DNA of 64,000 nt, from assembly GCF_963662255.1 (NCBI RefSeq), contig NC_085048.1:103278499-103342498 (forward strand). The letters run 5' to 3'. The first letter of the stretch is position 1; every line of letters begins with the position of its first letter. The translations under genes were made by a program, and so were the position numbers. Below are positions 14,501-27,504 of this stretch, one piece after another. The notes under the pieces were generated by a model, which was not told where the DNA came from, ran no database searches, and saw only the letters and a list, made by a program, of their open reading frames with translations. This stretch comes from Cinclus cinclus. Its lineage: Eukaryota; Chordata; Aves; Passeriformes; Cinclidae.

Positions 14501-15047
14501 AGAGATGTCACTTCATCTCAGGCCAGACTAAGGACACAACACATTTTACTAATGGCCAGAATGAATTCATTCTTCTGCAGACCGGAGGTGGGTCAGGTAA
14601 TGACATCAGGCCTTTGTGTGAAACTTGTTTACCTAATGAGCAGGAGAAAAGTCCAGCAGATTTACTCAGAATCTGTCCTAGGGTGATTTCGTTTGACAAG
14701 TTGGTTTTTCCTGACACTGAGGTTTTCATTGTTTTGCACCTCATTTAGTCAGCAGTAACAACAGAAAAGGTGTGGAAAACGACAGTCAGTTTTTCTTCAC
14801 ATTTTACATCCATTCCGTGGAAGTGTGAATGACCGTACATGGTAGACAGGGCCGGGGAAGCAGAATGCCAAAGTCCAGAATGTCGACTTTTGCAAAACAG
14901 GGTACTAAGGAGACTGGCTCCTAGGTGTGGTCTTGCTTTATTTCCAGGGGGAAATCTGACTGGGATCTCCTGCCCTAGGGAATAACAAAGCTTTTGTTAC
15001 AGCTTCTGTGGCCAAATGCTGCATTCAGGCACTGAGCAAGTCCCCTC

Positions 15048-15068
15048 TTGAAGTCAGTGGAAGTTTTG
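15048..15068. repeat. Possible relic of old palindromic amniote repeat
   Basis: The words TTGAAGTCAGTGG followed by AAGTTTTG match the core of a widespread old reptile/bird repeat, whose central motif I recall as TTGAAGTCAATGG and its complement. It is only about 21 bases, so the match could be chance; other similar pieces lie elsewhere in the window. Confidence 0.35.
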
Positions 15069-15384
15069 TTTCTTTGCTGGCCTGCAGAGTTTGTTCCTGG
15101 TCAGATATTTAAAAGAAAACCCACTGAATTAGGTGGAGGTAACTAGCATAATCCTTCTGAGCTGGAGGAGAGGCAGCCAGTCCCATTCCCACCAGGCAAA
15201 CGCCCTCTCTGTTCATTTGCTTATCTTGGGGGTTTGAGGGTGCTGACAAAGTGAATCCACCAAGAAATGAAAATGAAATTCAACTGAACTAACGAATAAA
15301 ATGTTTACTGTCAGCTCCTCACCTCACATCTCACATCCCACAAAGGGACAGCTACACCAATATAGTCAGAAAACAGCAAATTGT

Positions 15385-15403
15385 AAAAAAAAAAAAAAAA
15401 AAA
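15385..15403. repeat. Poly(A) run, 19 bases
   Basis: Uninterrupted A19. No clear retrocopy body, AATAAA signal at the usual distance or target duplication was seen upstream, so I read it as a mononucleotide microsatellite rather than a retroposon tail. Confidence 0.85.
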
Positions 15404-16036
15404 GAGAAAGAATATGATGAAGATAACTGCTCCATGATCAAACAAAAGGGGAGGAAGTGCCACTACCTGCTTTTTAACTTGAGTTTCTGTAAGTGCTGCC
15501 ACATTAATTATTCACTAGCTGAAATATCTTTTTTTAACCTAGTTAACAGAAAGTCCTGGTAGGTAATGGAGGTAGTTACCACTTAGACGGGGATTTTACA
15601 AAACCCTAAGGGAGCTGTTTAAGGGTTCCAAGTTACTTGGCTGTGGCTGGAGCTTAGGTCGGAGGGGTCCCAGCAGCGCAGCCACCCTGGAAAGGCGCCC
15701 TGGTTACAATCTTTCGTCCTGCCGCTAGTCTATGCTGTTGTATAAAGTTCGAGCAAGCTGGGGAAACTCGCTCCAAACGCTGGGATGATCACTTTTGTCT
15801 TAGGGTCTTCTGAATTCAATTGCAGAATGGTTGGCTCTATTGTTCTGTTCTGTAAAGTATATTTAGCTTCTTTAATTAGCCTATATTTCAGACAAGTCAT
15901 GCAGGCATTCACCTAACCCTGTATATGCCTTTGTGATTAAACTTTAATGAAAGGGAGTCTAAAGTAAATTCCTCCATGCTGTGGTTCTGAAACAGACACA
16001 CACACAAAATCAAAACATAATACTTTTGTCAGATGA

Positions 16037-16080
16037 ATTATTATTACTATTACTATTACTGTTACTATTACTATTATTAA
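16037..16080. repeat. (ATTACT)n / (ATT)n microsatellite
   Basis: About 44 bases made from ATT and ACT triplets (ATTATTATTACTATTACT pattern). On the minus strand it gives an open frame with an Asn/Ser run, which is a by-product of the repeat and not a real protein. Confidence 0.9.
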
Positions 16081-19000
16081 TTTTATCTGTGAAAGAGAAA
16101 ATAATATGGATCAGAATGAACACGGCTGAGAGGAAAAGGTGCTTCTGATTATGCTTAATAAAGGCTACTTCAACTGAAGACAGGCACAGAGATGTAAAAC
16201 TGTTCGATGTGAAATCTGGATAGGGTGCAGAGCACAAGGGCTGCTACACAGCTGTAAGAAGAAAGTTTGTATTTCTCTGTGATATGTGCGAAAACCCACA
16301 TAATTCTATACATGTGCATTTTCTCCTAAACAAATACACAGTAGTGCTATTCCTAAATAAGAAAAAAAAAAATCAATGCCAGGCAGACGACTGCTCATAA
16401 GCAGCCTTACAAAGGCAAAGCAATATGTGTCCATGAAGGAAGAAAAAGGGAATAGATAAAGAAATAGATTTCACTTTCAAGCCTCTAGTGGATTCTTAAA
16501 AACTACTGAAGGAAAAGATCATTTTATCCACTGTTGGGAGAAAAATGCTTTGGCCGGTGTCCTTTAAACTTTCAATTAGAGCAACTGGAGGGTTACAAAA
16601 TAGACATTTGTATGTTCCTCTGTTTTGTTAAAATATATATTTTAAAGAAATATTTTTAGCTAGAATGTGATGAAGGTTGGTCTGATGAAACACTGGCATT
16701 ATTATGATCTTAGTACATATTTATGAACTTTCAAAATGCAAATCACTGACCCACTAGGTGGTCTCATTGTCTCATAAATAGCAATCTTTTGCATTCCAGC
16801 ATCCAAATACCTAGTTAGGAGCTTTCCAGAATGCACATTATAGGTGATACAGACCATAACAAGTACTTTGGCAAGGGGAAAAAAAGCCATTCCAGCCTAT
16901 TGTGTCAATTAAAATGAAGGGATTTTTATGTTATGAACCATATGTTCAAAGAACATTACATGTAAAATTACATACAATCCTTCTGACTCTGAAGAACACA
17001 ATAATCCTGGGACATTAGTGGATGGCTTCTGGTGAAATCTGATACTGGAGGTTTTTCCACTTAGCTTGTGTCAAACAATCATTTGGATGGCAGCCATTCC
17101 TTCCCCTGTGCTGTGATGCCACAAAAACTGCAGAGCAGGATTAGGGTGATTAAATGGGAAAGCATAGCAGGGGTGAGATCCTTCTGCAAGGCATGCTGGT
17201 GAGGGTGTGACCACGCCCTTTTAGCCATGAATGAACAACTCCGTTGGTGCTTAAGAGATGGGGTTTAATGGCAGGAAAGAGACCCAAGCGGGAACACACA
17301 GCCTGAACCTGACACTTGAGCAGAGATGCTCAACTCCCAGGTAGCTGCTGCAGTGGGATCAGACACAGTTTTAAGGAAACATTTCAACACAATTAATATT
17401 AAACTACAGAAAATGTTTATTAGTTTGTAAAATTATTAATTTGGTTTTTACTGATCTACTTACCAAATGAAGCCAATATATCATATATCAATATATCAAC
17501 TCATGTCTTCCCTCTCTAATTGTTATTAATAAAGACTGCTTATTACACCTTAACAAGAATTTGTTATCTCTCTTCAAATTAATAACAGTCTGAGGTAACT
17601 CTGGCACCATAGGGCTGATTCCAGGCTTATTTCTGGTCAAGTTAACCTGGAATAGCTTCAGATCTTTCATGTAGCAAGACTTACAACTCAGAGGGGAGCA
17701 GGATCTATCCCTTTATCTGTAGTCTCTTTCTTGAAATTTCTGGTCTAAGTTCCAAGTCCAAGAATTCTAAATTCTCCTGCAGTACTGAACAAATTAAAAC
17801 CATCAGCAGCACTGTCTTAGCTTGTGCTTCTGGAGCCCATGGAGCTACATATGCTGATTTTCACCGCATGAGCATTTGCTTTGGTCACAATAATTAGAAA
17901 ATTATTCCATGCACTTAAGTAGATGAAGAATTATCAAGAAAGGGCAGAAGCAAAACAATGCCACCCTGGGAACCCTGTCCAGATTTCAGGGCATCTCAAA
18001 ATGTTCCTCCTGGAAGTTTTTGTTAATATCCTGGATCCCACTTCCCATGCCATGGGGCTGCCCTGGGATCACTGCAGCCCTGGTGGGCACTGGCACAGCC
18101 CAGCCTGGGAGACCACAGCAAAGAGAATTCACAGCCTCTAGGGAAGGGGAATCTGCACCTCTGCCTGAAACCACAGGTTTTACAGGCACAGAGCAGGGGA
18201 GACTGAGGGTTCCCTGCCTGATTCTGCCTCCACTCCTGTCACCAGCACAGGGTGCCTGGGGAACTGCCAGAGTGCTGACTCCCACCAGTCTTTTCACAAC
18301 TTTTTGCCCCAGTTTGATGCAATTGTTTGGCTTCTGTCCATGCCTTTGAGTGGAAGAGAGCCTAGGATGAACTGCAAAGGAACAGGTGCTTGCCATTTTG
18401 TTTGGTTGTTCTTTTTGCTTTCCAGAGCCTTGGCTGTTGCTTTATAAATGCCCTTCTGACACACACTTGTGCTTGAGGAGGTCAAGGAACTTTTGTCTCT
18501 CAGATATTATGTCCTCAGTTTATCCGCAACCTCTCTACAGCAAAAACAACTGCAATCAAATACCCTCCCGTTATCCAGCATTTAGCACAGCCCTGACCTG
18601 ACAGTGCCATCCTCTCTAGGGAGGAGAGGGAATTTAGACTCCCCTATAGTTTTCTTCTGCCCAGCTCTATAGTACTGGATGTTGCCTAATTGCACATGGG
18701 CTGTGCTTTGCTTTGTGCCTTTTTCCAAATGAAACCTCCCCATATCATTTTAGCACAGCTTTTGTACTCCTGCTTTGGCATCCCAAAGCTGCATCTGTAC
18801 AGCATCTTCACCCGAGCATCATAAAAAATGCTAAATGACTTATGTAGGTCTTCTCACTTAAGGTCATTTCAATTATGGCAACATCAACAGATGTATATGT
18901 TCATTAATAAAAGTGTGATATGTATTTGTGTCCCTCTGAAAGTTCAGTCAGAAAATTATAGATTATACTGAGACACTCCAGGAATTGCTGCTCTGTAAGT

Positions 19001-19497
19001 CAAATGCTCTATTATTAAAAATGTCATCCCATATGAATTTCATAAATAGCAAAGCCAAGAACAGAGTAACCATTTTAAAACGTCTAGAGGGGATTCCATA
19101 ACAACATTTAAATGCATTACTACTCAAACAATTTGATTGGATTATAAAATATTTAAAACTGCAGCTGTACTTGTGGTGTTTAATGTTGACTATTTTAATT
19201 TCTGGAATATCTTACCTAAGAAGTACAAGTTTACAAAACTAGTTAAATAATTAGACAATAAATATATAAGAAAATCTATAACCCATGAAAATGCAGAGTT
19301 TCAAGAGTACTGTGTACAGCTGGATTATTCTTCATACACAAAGAGAAGAAAAACTGAAAAAAGGACATGAGGAACTGAAATTCATTTAAGACTTGCCCCT
19401 GGAATAAAGCAGGAGCTTATTTTGCCAGAGGTATCCTAACGACTAAAAATAAATAACACAAGAGATGTAGGACAGTGGGTGCTAAATAGATATTATT

Positions 19498-19559
19498 GGC
19501 CAGATTCTCAGGTGGTGTAAACTGGCACTGATCCATCGTAGTTAATGATTACACTGACA
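19498..19559. repeat. Relic of an old palindromic amniote repeat
   Basis: The segment starts GGCCAGATTCTCAGGTGGTG, continues with TAAACTGGCACTGATCCATC, and then has a degraded GTAGTTAATGATTACACTG. This is collinear with a repeat common in turtle and bird genomes, whose consensus as I recall it reads GGCCAGATTCTCAGCTGGTG, then TAAAT, and a palindromic CATTGAAGTCAATG core. I cannot give a database family name with certainty. It is short, degraded and non-coding. Confidence 0.55.
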
Positions 19560-20773
19560 AGTTTTGGCTTTAATTTCTTTCTGTGTCCTCTAACATTTTT
19601 TTCCCAGGATCTCTCTTACATATGTATTAGGTATGTTTGGGTTTATAATTAAATCTTCATTGACATTTTAAGCAGAAAGGACAATTTTAAAACCTATTTT
19701 TCAGGAGAATAGCTATGTATTAATCCACAAATATATACTGATGCCCATATGTTATAGATATCCTTTCATATGCTAACTGTACCCCTCCTGCCAAACTATC
19801 TGTCATCTGCGCTGCTTGACCTGGACCGGTGTCAAGACATAACTCATCCACCAAAGTCATGTTATTGGTCACTGAACTTGCACAAAAAGCAGCCTCATTT
19901 CAGGACCATGGTGACTACCATGGGTCCCTTTAGTAATGGCTGCTCTTTTGGCTGGGACTTCCAGTGTTAGGCTGGGGTTAAAAGCCCAAAGCTTTGAAGC
20001 TCCAGCTCTGGGATCCATTCTGTAGGCAAGTGTTAAAACACAGCCACATTCTTTGTGCATGTACAGGATATAGCGTGGGGCACCTTGGCTTTGCCACAGC
20101 TGTCCAAGGAATGCTCTAATGTGGAAGTTGCCACAGGGACCTTGTTTCTGTCCACTTGTCTCCTGCAGGATAACCCAGGTAATGAGCTCTGTCAGTGTTC
20201 ACCCGTCTGTCCTGGCAGCAGGGGACAGCAGACATGGCCTTCTCTGCTTGACACTGCTGCAGAGGGAACAGCTGGAGGTGCACACATGCTCACACATGCA
20301 TTTAACCTGAGCCACAGGGAATGTCAAAGCTGTAGGGATTGCCCAGCAGGCTCATCCCAAAACACTCCTCAGGTGTATGGTTTAAACAGCAGCCTGTTTT
20401 TGGCCATAAGATCACAGCTGTGACTCAACACTTTGACTTGAAGAGGCACAGGGACATCCTCCCACACTCTCCATTCCTTTATAGGACTCTCATTTCTCAA
20501 GACATTTTGGTTTAGGTTATCTGATCTGCACACGTACAATTTCCAAATGCCCTTCTGAAACTTCTCTAATTGTGCTCACCATTTAGGCTTGGCATAGAAA
20601 CATCAACACATCTCAGCAAGCCAAATGACCTTGCAGACCCTGTTTTCCTGAGGGAGAGTCACCTGTATTTATTTCTATTAAACAGAAATTAACTCAGACC
20701 TCCATACGCAACCTCATTTGGCATAGTTAATTCCGGATTCCAGAGTTACCATTAAAACAAAAAGCACTTCTCA

Positions 20774-20802
20774 CCCATTGAAATCAGCGGGAATTAGGCT
20801 TC
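20774..20802. repeat. Possible relic of old palindromic amniote repeat
   Basis: CCCATTGAAATCAGCGGGAA followed by TTAGGC resembles the CCCATTGAAGTCAATGGGAG-TTAGGC core that recurs in reptile and bird genomes. It is short and degraded. Confidence 0.45.
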
Positions 20803-22203
20803 AGTAAAGTGCACAAGGCTATAACAAAGATAATCAAATGGCATAAGGATAATCCACTAATTGTTGAAATGAGGCGGAACATCTCCATGGCTTCTCAACA
20901 TCTCGCCTTGGGCTGAGTCGTGTTTGGAGTTCAGGAAGTTTTTATCATTTTAAAGTATGTCAAGCCTGTGCACTTGAGGGCACAGCAGAGAGCAGAGGGA
21001 GGGCTTTGCCTGCCCTGAGGTCAGCAGTTCTACTCAAGGAAATGAAGATCACCCAGATCCAGGCAAGGAAGGGAACGCTCCTCGTTCCACATGAGGGCAT
21101 GCAAATCCACCAGGCCTTCAAAACCAGGCCAGTGCCTAACTGGTGCACACTCTGCTTCCTCACATGGCCTCTGAAAAACCATCCAGTTTTCAAAAGGACC
21201 TCAGACTTGAAGTTTCTGCAATTTCCTGGATTTCTATGTGATACAGAGGCCAAAGGCTGCTGAAGCAAATTAGGATCATGCTCTCTGTATGTCTTTAAAA
21301 CTATTTTGTTCTCAGACTCAAAGCAGAATTTGACATTCAGTAACCTCTCTAAGTCCAGAGAAATATTGACTTTATTGCAACTACTATAAATTTACACTCA
21401 ATATAAGTGACAGTGGAGCTATGCCACAGTTTGTTCATTACTCTATGAACTCATATGATACAGAACAAGCCCAGCAATTATTTGGGGTGTTGGTATTTTA
21501 AATGCTTGGCTTCTTGGCACATGGTTATTTTCATGAGTGATCCCTGCCCTTGATCATTTCAAACTGTGTTTGAAGCATTTGGATCTTAGAGTTCTCATTG
21601 ACTTCTTGGAATATCACCTTTCCTCTGGCTGATTCTGAAGTCAAAGCTGTGCCACTCAAGAGAGAAAAAGGTGTGCCGGAAATTTGTGCGTGGAACTATG
21701 CATGTAGGTGAAAACATCACAAAATTCAAGAAAATGTAATGCCAACAGAGCTCTTAACTTTTGGTTGCCTTTACTCCTCTTGCTCTGCCTATGTGTGGTC
21801 TTCTCGGGAAAAGAACTAGATATTTGAAAAATATATGAGCAAATATTTACTTTCAGGTGTAGCATGACAGAACCTGCAATACCTTTCTCCCCTATTACAA
21901 CTTTTTAGGATGATCTGCAAGCTTGTGGCCACAGGGTGGACAGTTACACCTGGAATAAGGTCAGTTCCCTACTGCATTTATAAAATATTTAGGATATAAT
22001 GGACAGACATCTCTCAGCATTATGTACTTAAAATACTTTTGCAGATGATCATGTAAATCTAAATTAGTCCAAAGACTATTTTAGAGATGAAAGGATCAGA
22101 TGGAAAGGATCAGATATAAAAAGGCAGCCAGTTTTATTCTTCACCATTAAAGAAGGGTCTAAGACTCAAGTGTTAGAGTGGAGGGGCTCTATTTTACCAC
22201 AGC

Positions 22204-22238
22204 AGAGTTATTCTTGATTTACATCAGCTTAGAATTAG
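22204..22238. repeat. Possible relic of old palindromic amniote repeat
   Basis: The words AGAGTTATTCTTGATTTACA followed by TCAGCTTAGAAT resemble the arm of the same family (GAGTTACTCCTGATTTACAC as I recall it). It is short, and the call is tentative. Confidence 0.4.
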
Positions 22239-23838
22239 TCCTCGCAACTGGAAAAATCTATTCTACCAGGCTGGTGATGGAGGCATTGATCCCAAACAGA
22301 TAAAATGACCTTCTCCTTCAATTACTTTGGTCTTCACTAATTAAAATAATTTTGCTAATGAAAGCTGCAAAAATATTCACACAATCTCATGCAGTCAGTC
22401 TGACCTTCTGCTGATGCTTCTGATGATGGCAAATACTTTACTCACCAGAAAATGCAAAACCTGTAGAGCCTCCTCTACAATGTAAGAAGCCAGAAAATCT
22501 GAAAATAATTGCTCATGAGACACTTCAGTATCAGTGGCAGGTTGTGGGGACCTGCGTATGGTGACTTCAAGGTGCCAACACATCCTCCAACCTCATGGCT
22601 TCATTATTTCTTATGATCTACGGATCCAATCCAAGGGTATGATTTGCAAACCACACCTGCAGATTCTCTGTAAATAGAGGCTATTTTTGTTGACAAAGTG
22701 TTCCTAGGGATGAAACTACTGACTCAAACAGGCAGTTAGAATTTAGGCAGAATCTTGTTTGAAATCAGAATCTTGAAATCAGAGCAGTGAATGAAAACTG
22801 GCTGTTTGAGAGATATATTAATATAAGTAACAGTAATGTATGGCTCAATGCTGGAAAACAATGCCAGTCACACGATTGTTCACTTTATACTGATAAAATG
22901 TAGGAGTTTTCACACATTCTGAAGAGTTACAAATGTTAAGATCTTTTTTATCAGCAGTAGCACAGATTGCAATGATGTTCTAAACAAAAGAAAGCATTTT
23001 GTTTGGGTGGACTTCACCATTCCCCACTGGTGAGCAAGAGAAGAACAGAGATCATTTCAGAATTCTCACACTGGTCATTTCAATATCTGTGTTCTACAGA
23101 TATCTCATTCCAAGTCCTGAGAAAACACTGCCATATTAAAGAAATTGTGTTAATTAAGCAGCTGCTTCCAGCACACGGTTCCCATAATGACTTTTCAAAC
23201 GTTCTGACATGACACTTTTATTTGTGGTACAGCCTGAGGTCCATAGTTTACCCTTAGGGTTCTTCCAGGACAAACCCAACCAACTTCTGTTTGAGCCATG
23301 CACATGGTATTTCTTCCAAAAGTAAAAGGAAGGAAGACACAATGGAGTGGAATGGAGGTGAGGAGGTCTTTGTAACACAGAAAAATGACAATTCCCAAAA
23401 CATTTTAGATGCTGGAAGCAACAGTTAAAGGTACTTCAGAAATAAAGTTGGAGTTAAAGAAAGGATCATTGAAGCAGTCAGCACTGACTCCAAAATTATC
23501 AATCCCCTCCCTACAGTTTTGGCTACATTTCACATTAATGTGTAGTTTCTAAAGATTTAGCTGTATGTTTATCACTATCCAGAATGAAAAATGTGTGCTA
23601 AATACCCTGTTCCACTTTGAGAATTTCAATCTCCTATTTTGTGCAAATGCAGCAATCACAATATTGTATTTTAACAAACTTCTTCCCAGAAAAGTTCAGA
23701 TTCCCCCCCAAACTTGGCACCACTTGCCTTGTAATCAGGAGCAGGATCACAGCCTATGAAGTCACAGAATTTATTACAGAATGTATAGATATATATGCAT
23801 ACAATTCTTGTGGTCAAGAAGCAATGACAGCAATAGTT

Positions 23839-23916
23839 GACAAGGTGGTGATCAGTCAAAGGTTGGACTTGTTATCTCAGAGGTCTTTTCCAACCTAATT
23901 GATTGTGTGATTCTGT
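23839..23916 (+). mobile_element. CR1 LINE 3' end fragment (plus strand)
   Basis: This contains the characteristic CR1 3' UTR: GGTTGGACTTGTTATCTCAG near 23,861, then AGGTCTTTTCCAACCTAATT at 23,881, followed by a GATTGTGTGATTCTGTA tail. CR1 is the dominant LINE of birds, and 5'-truncated copies ending in these octamer-like repeats are typical. Only the last about 80 bases are clear; sequence before 23,839 is not confidently CR1. It is non-coding. Confidence 0.88.
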
Positions 23917-25179
23917 AATTTTTTCTTTTCCATTTACTAATGTGAAGAAAAATGAAAAATACATAAGACTGTGTAGACCAAGGGTTCTGGTGTATTTAAT
24001 ACTTCCCACATTTTATTGACAAAGGTCAATATGACCAATTGCTGCAAGCAGAGCAGCAGTCAGATTTCTCCCAAAGTGAGCATGTGTATTTTCTCCCCAG
24101 CCCACATTAGGTAATGTCTGGCATATGCTTTGAAGCAGGATGGTTTATTTCCCTACAAATTTTTTTCCTCCTGTCTTTAAATATTTGCCATTAGAACTCT
24201 GGACAGTCTTGTTATATTTATATAAATGCCAGTCCTTAGACTTCACTGATATCTTCTGGCAATGAAATATTTACTCTACGAGCACACTGTATACTCGTTT
24301 TTAATGTACAACCCTTCAATTCCACTGCAAGTTCCTTTTGCTTATATTATAAACACGCCATGGTTGAAAATCAGCAGGGAAGAATCCCAGAAACCCCAAT
24401 CCTAATAGATACAATATTAACTAGACATCCCTGAACAAGTGTGTGGTTTCATACAGTGGTGTATTTTATCCCTATTAACTATTTGTACAGCTGCATGCAG
24501 AGAACCACACAACTGTGGGTCAGGGCTACATTGTCCCAGGTACCATGCAAAGAGACTGTCACCTTCCTAAGGGCCTTGGTGCAGTACAGGTCAACAGAAA
24601 ATACAGGAGGTTGGCAAGGTGTGTTGTGATTTACAGTGCCCCTTCCAATGGCCTCATGCTGCCATTGCTGTGTGAATTTACATTTTGAGTCTCGCTTCTC
24701 TCCCTGCAGATGCTGAGTTGCTTTGATTCAGTGAGGCAACAGGGCAGCTGTTATTTGACTAAATTACCTGTAAGCTGGTGTGCAAGGAAGAGGAATGCAG
24801 AGAAGCCAGAGGAATGCAGGATGAGCTTCCAGCAAGGCTCCTCTGGTCCTTCCTGCTTTCTCAACAGCCCACCGGGAGCACAAAGGCTGAAGTTGCACCC
24901 TCATTTTCCAGGCCCAGGGCACTCACCCACTCACTGTCAGGTGTAGGGGCTGAAGAGAAGAAATCGGGCTTTGTTTGGGATACCCTTCCATGTTTCAAAT
25001 AGCAAAGGACAGGAATTGCTATCTACCTCCAACTGGCCCTGCATAACTACACCATTTTCTGCCTTTCCGGCATTTATGAAGGATTGTATGAGGCTGCATC
25101 CTCCCTAAGCAAAGCCTTAATCAGTTTTCAGTCAGTCACTTTTTTTTCTTCCTGGCAGCAGATACAAGGCCACACAGTC

Positions 25180-25500
25180 AAATAATGAACTTGTCTTTCA
25201 TTCGGATATAGTTTATTAATGACAAAAACACTAATCCATTAATCAATTTAAAACAAGTTGGTAAATGAAATAAATTCTCAGTCCCCTTTAGTAAGAGGAT
25301 CACATGTATCTTAAAAGGGGGCTATTATCTCCATGGGTCTCTCAGCTGAAGTTAAAAATCTAAAAATGATTTTCATTCATTTCTCATTAATATGCAAAAT
25401 TATTCAAATTAGATAGTAATTAACCATCTACTCAGTAGAAAACCTTTTCATGATAATTTATGATAAACTCAGTAGCAGCTTTGATTGAGATTGATTTTTG
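25180..25500. promoter_or_regulatory. Candidate enhancer: AT-rich homeodomain/POU motif cluster
   Basis: A non-repetitive AT-rich stretch with many ATTA-type homeodomain core words. It includes TTTATTAATGAC near 25,211, CATTAATCAAT near 25,236, an octamer-like ATATGCAAAAT at 25,390-25,400 and TAATTAA at 25,417-25,423. Clusters like this are common in conserved neural enhancers around developmental gene deserts. Composition alone cannot show conservation or activity, so the call is inference. Confidence 0.25.
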
Positions 25501-27216
25501 GTGTTGAGAAGCTATCGTGAATACAAAAAAGCACCTGAAAAATATTTTTAAACACCTAACTTACAGCTCAGCTAATTATATGGGAACCATGTTCACAGAT
25601 TATTTCAAAGGAAGGCCTATAGGCAAGATACTAATGCTGAATGAAATGGGCAAAACATCCTTTGGAGTTTGTCCTACATTTCATCTTAAAGCTCAGCTTT
25701 CTTCACATCTCCCAGACTAATTCATTTAGGATGTTAAATGTTTAGCACTGTTTAATTCAGCAAACAGCTACAGCGGAACCAGGGCTTTGCTTGGTAAAGC
25801 TTACAGGATTCCTTTCAAGATAAAACTGGTTTGAAAATCAAAATGCATTTGAGACAAACTGTTGTTTTACAACACAGTGTTCCTGGGAATACCACTATGA
25901 CTTGTAAACAGACTCCAGGTCTGGTTTTGCAGATGGTGATGGGAGGTCAGTAGGTTCTGGAGAGAATATGATTTTGCTCTCAGTAACAAAGATGAGCTTC
26001 AGGACTGGGGACTTGGGAGCTCTAAACACTGGGGACTGGTGTTCAGTAATGTGATTCTCCTGAGGTGAGAGAACCAGAGGGAAGCAGTACTGACCTTGTG
26101 CTGCTGAAGTGGCACTCAGGGACAGAAAAAAACCCTTTCAATATCTACTGCTCCTAGTGGGAGTTGCTGCAAGCACCCATGCCAAAGAGGCAGGACTACA
26201 GAGACAAGGAAAAACTGATATTCCTAAAGGCTTTTCCTCTGAACTTGATCGCAGAACTAATGCAACCAACTACTGACAATCTCATAATTCAGGGGATTAT
26301 GTGTTAAGTAATTACCAACAATAACAGGAGAAACAGGAGGTTTGATGCCAAACCTCTTGAACTCTGTCCTCAGGGAGAAGAAGAAGGGGAAGGATCAGTT
26401 TTCAGTTGTAAGCTCTTGGACTGTCATGGAGGTTTAGATCTAGCCCAGATCCAGAGATGAAGGTCTGTTCTCCAGGGTGAAATCAAGGCCATGCAAAAGC
26501 TGCATCTCACCACAGGTAAATCTGTCCTTAAACCAAGACTCAGAATTGCGTAATCAAGTAACTAGCAGCAATAAAAAACATGTAACTAGCAGGAAAAGGA
26601 AAGCTTTGAGCAAATCTCCACTTCTTTAAATGCAATGGCATCAGCATACACACGGCACATTAGGTCTTGGCTGAGTTTTATTTACTGCCCCACCATAACC
26701 CCCAAAATCCTTTTCTTCATCAGCACACCTTTAAACGTCCTGGTTAGTCAATAATCCCCACCAGGACTTTTCAGCCCTGCATTATTTTATACACTGCAAT
26801 GTATTTGCCATCTCTTGACCTGGTACCTACATAAGCCAAAGCACACTGGATTGGACTGCATTGTTCCTCATTATTCCTCCTGCCTGCAATTGCTTCCAGA
26901 TGGTCCGTCCTGTGCTACAACTCCATTCATTCCTCCTTGGAAGGCCCAGAGGGTGGCAATGGACAACCTTCCCAAGAGCCCTCCTTTCTGCAGGCATGGA
27001 AGGGACCACATTCATCCTCATCACATTCATCCACGGTCCTGACATGAGAATATTTTCAAAGAGTAATAAAAAACTCTGTCAAGAAGTCACTGATGACACC
27101 CAAGTTAGTATTTCCTCTTCCAGGGGAATGGTGAGAGTCAGCTCAGATGTGGAACAATAGTTTTAGGATGTTGAAACCAAAATTCCTGCTCAGGTGACAT
27201 GTCACAGATGGGCCTC

Positions 27217-27230
27217 AAAAAAAAAAAAAA
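27217..27230. repeat. Poly(A) run, 14 bases
   Basis: A14 followed by TAAAA. It is a short mononucleotide tract with no identifiable retrocopy attached. Confidence 0.7.
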
Positions 27231-27327
27231 TAAAAGCTGTTCTGGGGAAGAATATCATCTCTCAACTGACAGATTTAACTACTGGATCAAAGTGAGGGGA
27301 GCAACACAGGGAAAGATAATAAAGAAG

Positions 27328-27365
27328 AATTTCAGGGGGACTAATGAATTTCAGGGGGACTAATG
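27328..27365. repeat. Perfect 19-bp tandem duplication
   Basis: The 19-base unit AATTTCAGGGGGACTAATG occurs twice head to tail (27,328-27,346 and 27,347-27,365) with no mismatch. The lack of divergence suggests a recent slippage-type duplication. Confidence 0.95.
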
Positions 27366-27504
27366 CAGTTAACAGTGCTTTCTGAGACAGCAGAGACAAA
27401 AAGGAATAAATTGGTTCCAAACTTCCACATCCATTGCTTTTCAATGATCTATTTTTCCTACATTTTGAGATTTGAATAAATTGAAGGTAGTCATATTTTT
27501 GACA

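Larger units (their letters stand above)
11101..19497. other. Intergenic DNA, no gene recognised
   Basis: Unique sequence with scattered simple repeats, described separately. Slightly GC-richer islands around 12,800-13,120 and 17,990-18,350 carry open frames of 104-136 codons on one or both strands, but these have no recognisable domain and are consistent with fewer chance stop codons. The part from about 18,840 to 19,270 is AT-rich and non-repetitive and may contain non-coding regulatory sequence (inference from composition). Confidence 0.55.
19560..27504. other. Intergenic DNA, no gene recognised
   Basis: Apart from the repeats listed separately, this is unique sequence. Open frames around 20,055-20,423 and 20,960-21,268 (102-122 codons) show no recognisable domains. 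The part from 25,180 to 25,500 is notable for clustered homeodomain-like and POU-like words and is flagged as a candidate enhancer. No RNA gene was recognised. Confidence 0.55.

Noticed and set aside
15291..15403. Retrocopy ending in the A19 tract, with AATAAA near 15,295
   Set aside because: The AATAAA lies about 90 bases before the tail, too far away, and no gene-like body is recognisable.
16010..16237. Minus-strand frame with an Asn/Ser run
   Set aside because: The run is the translation of the ATT/ACT microsatellite.
17986..18396. 136-codon minus-strand frame overlapped by a 109-codon plus-strand frame
   Set aside because: Locally GC-richer unique DNA; both strands are open, with no domain on either, so neither is supported.
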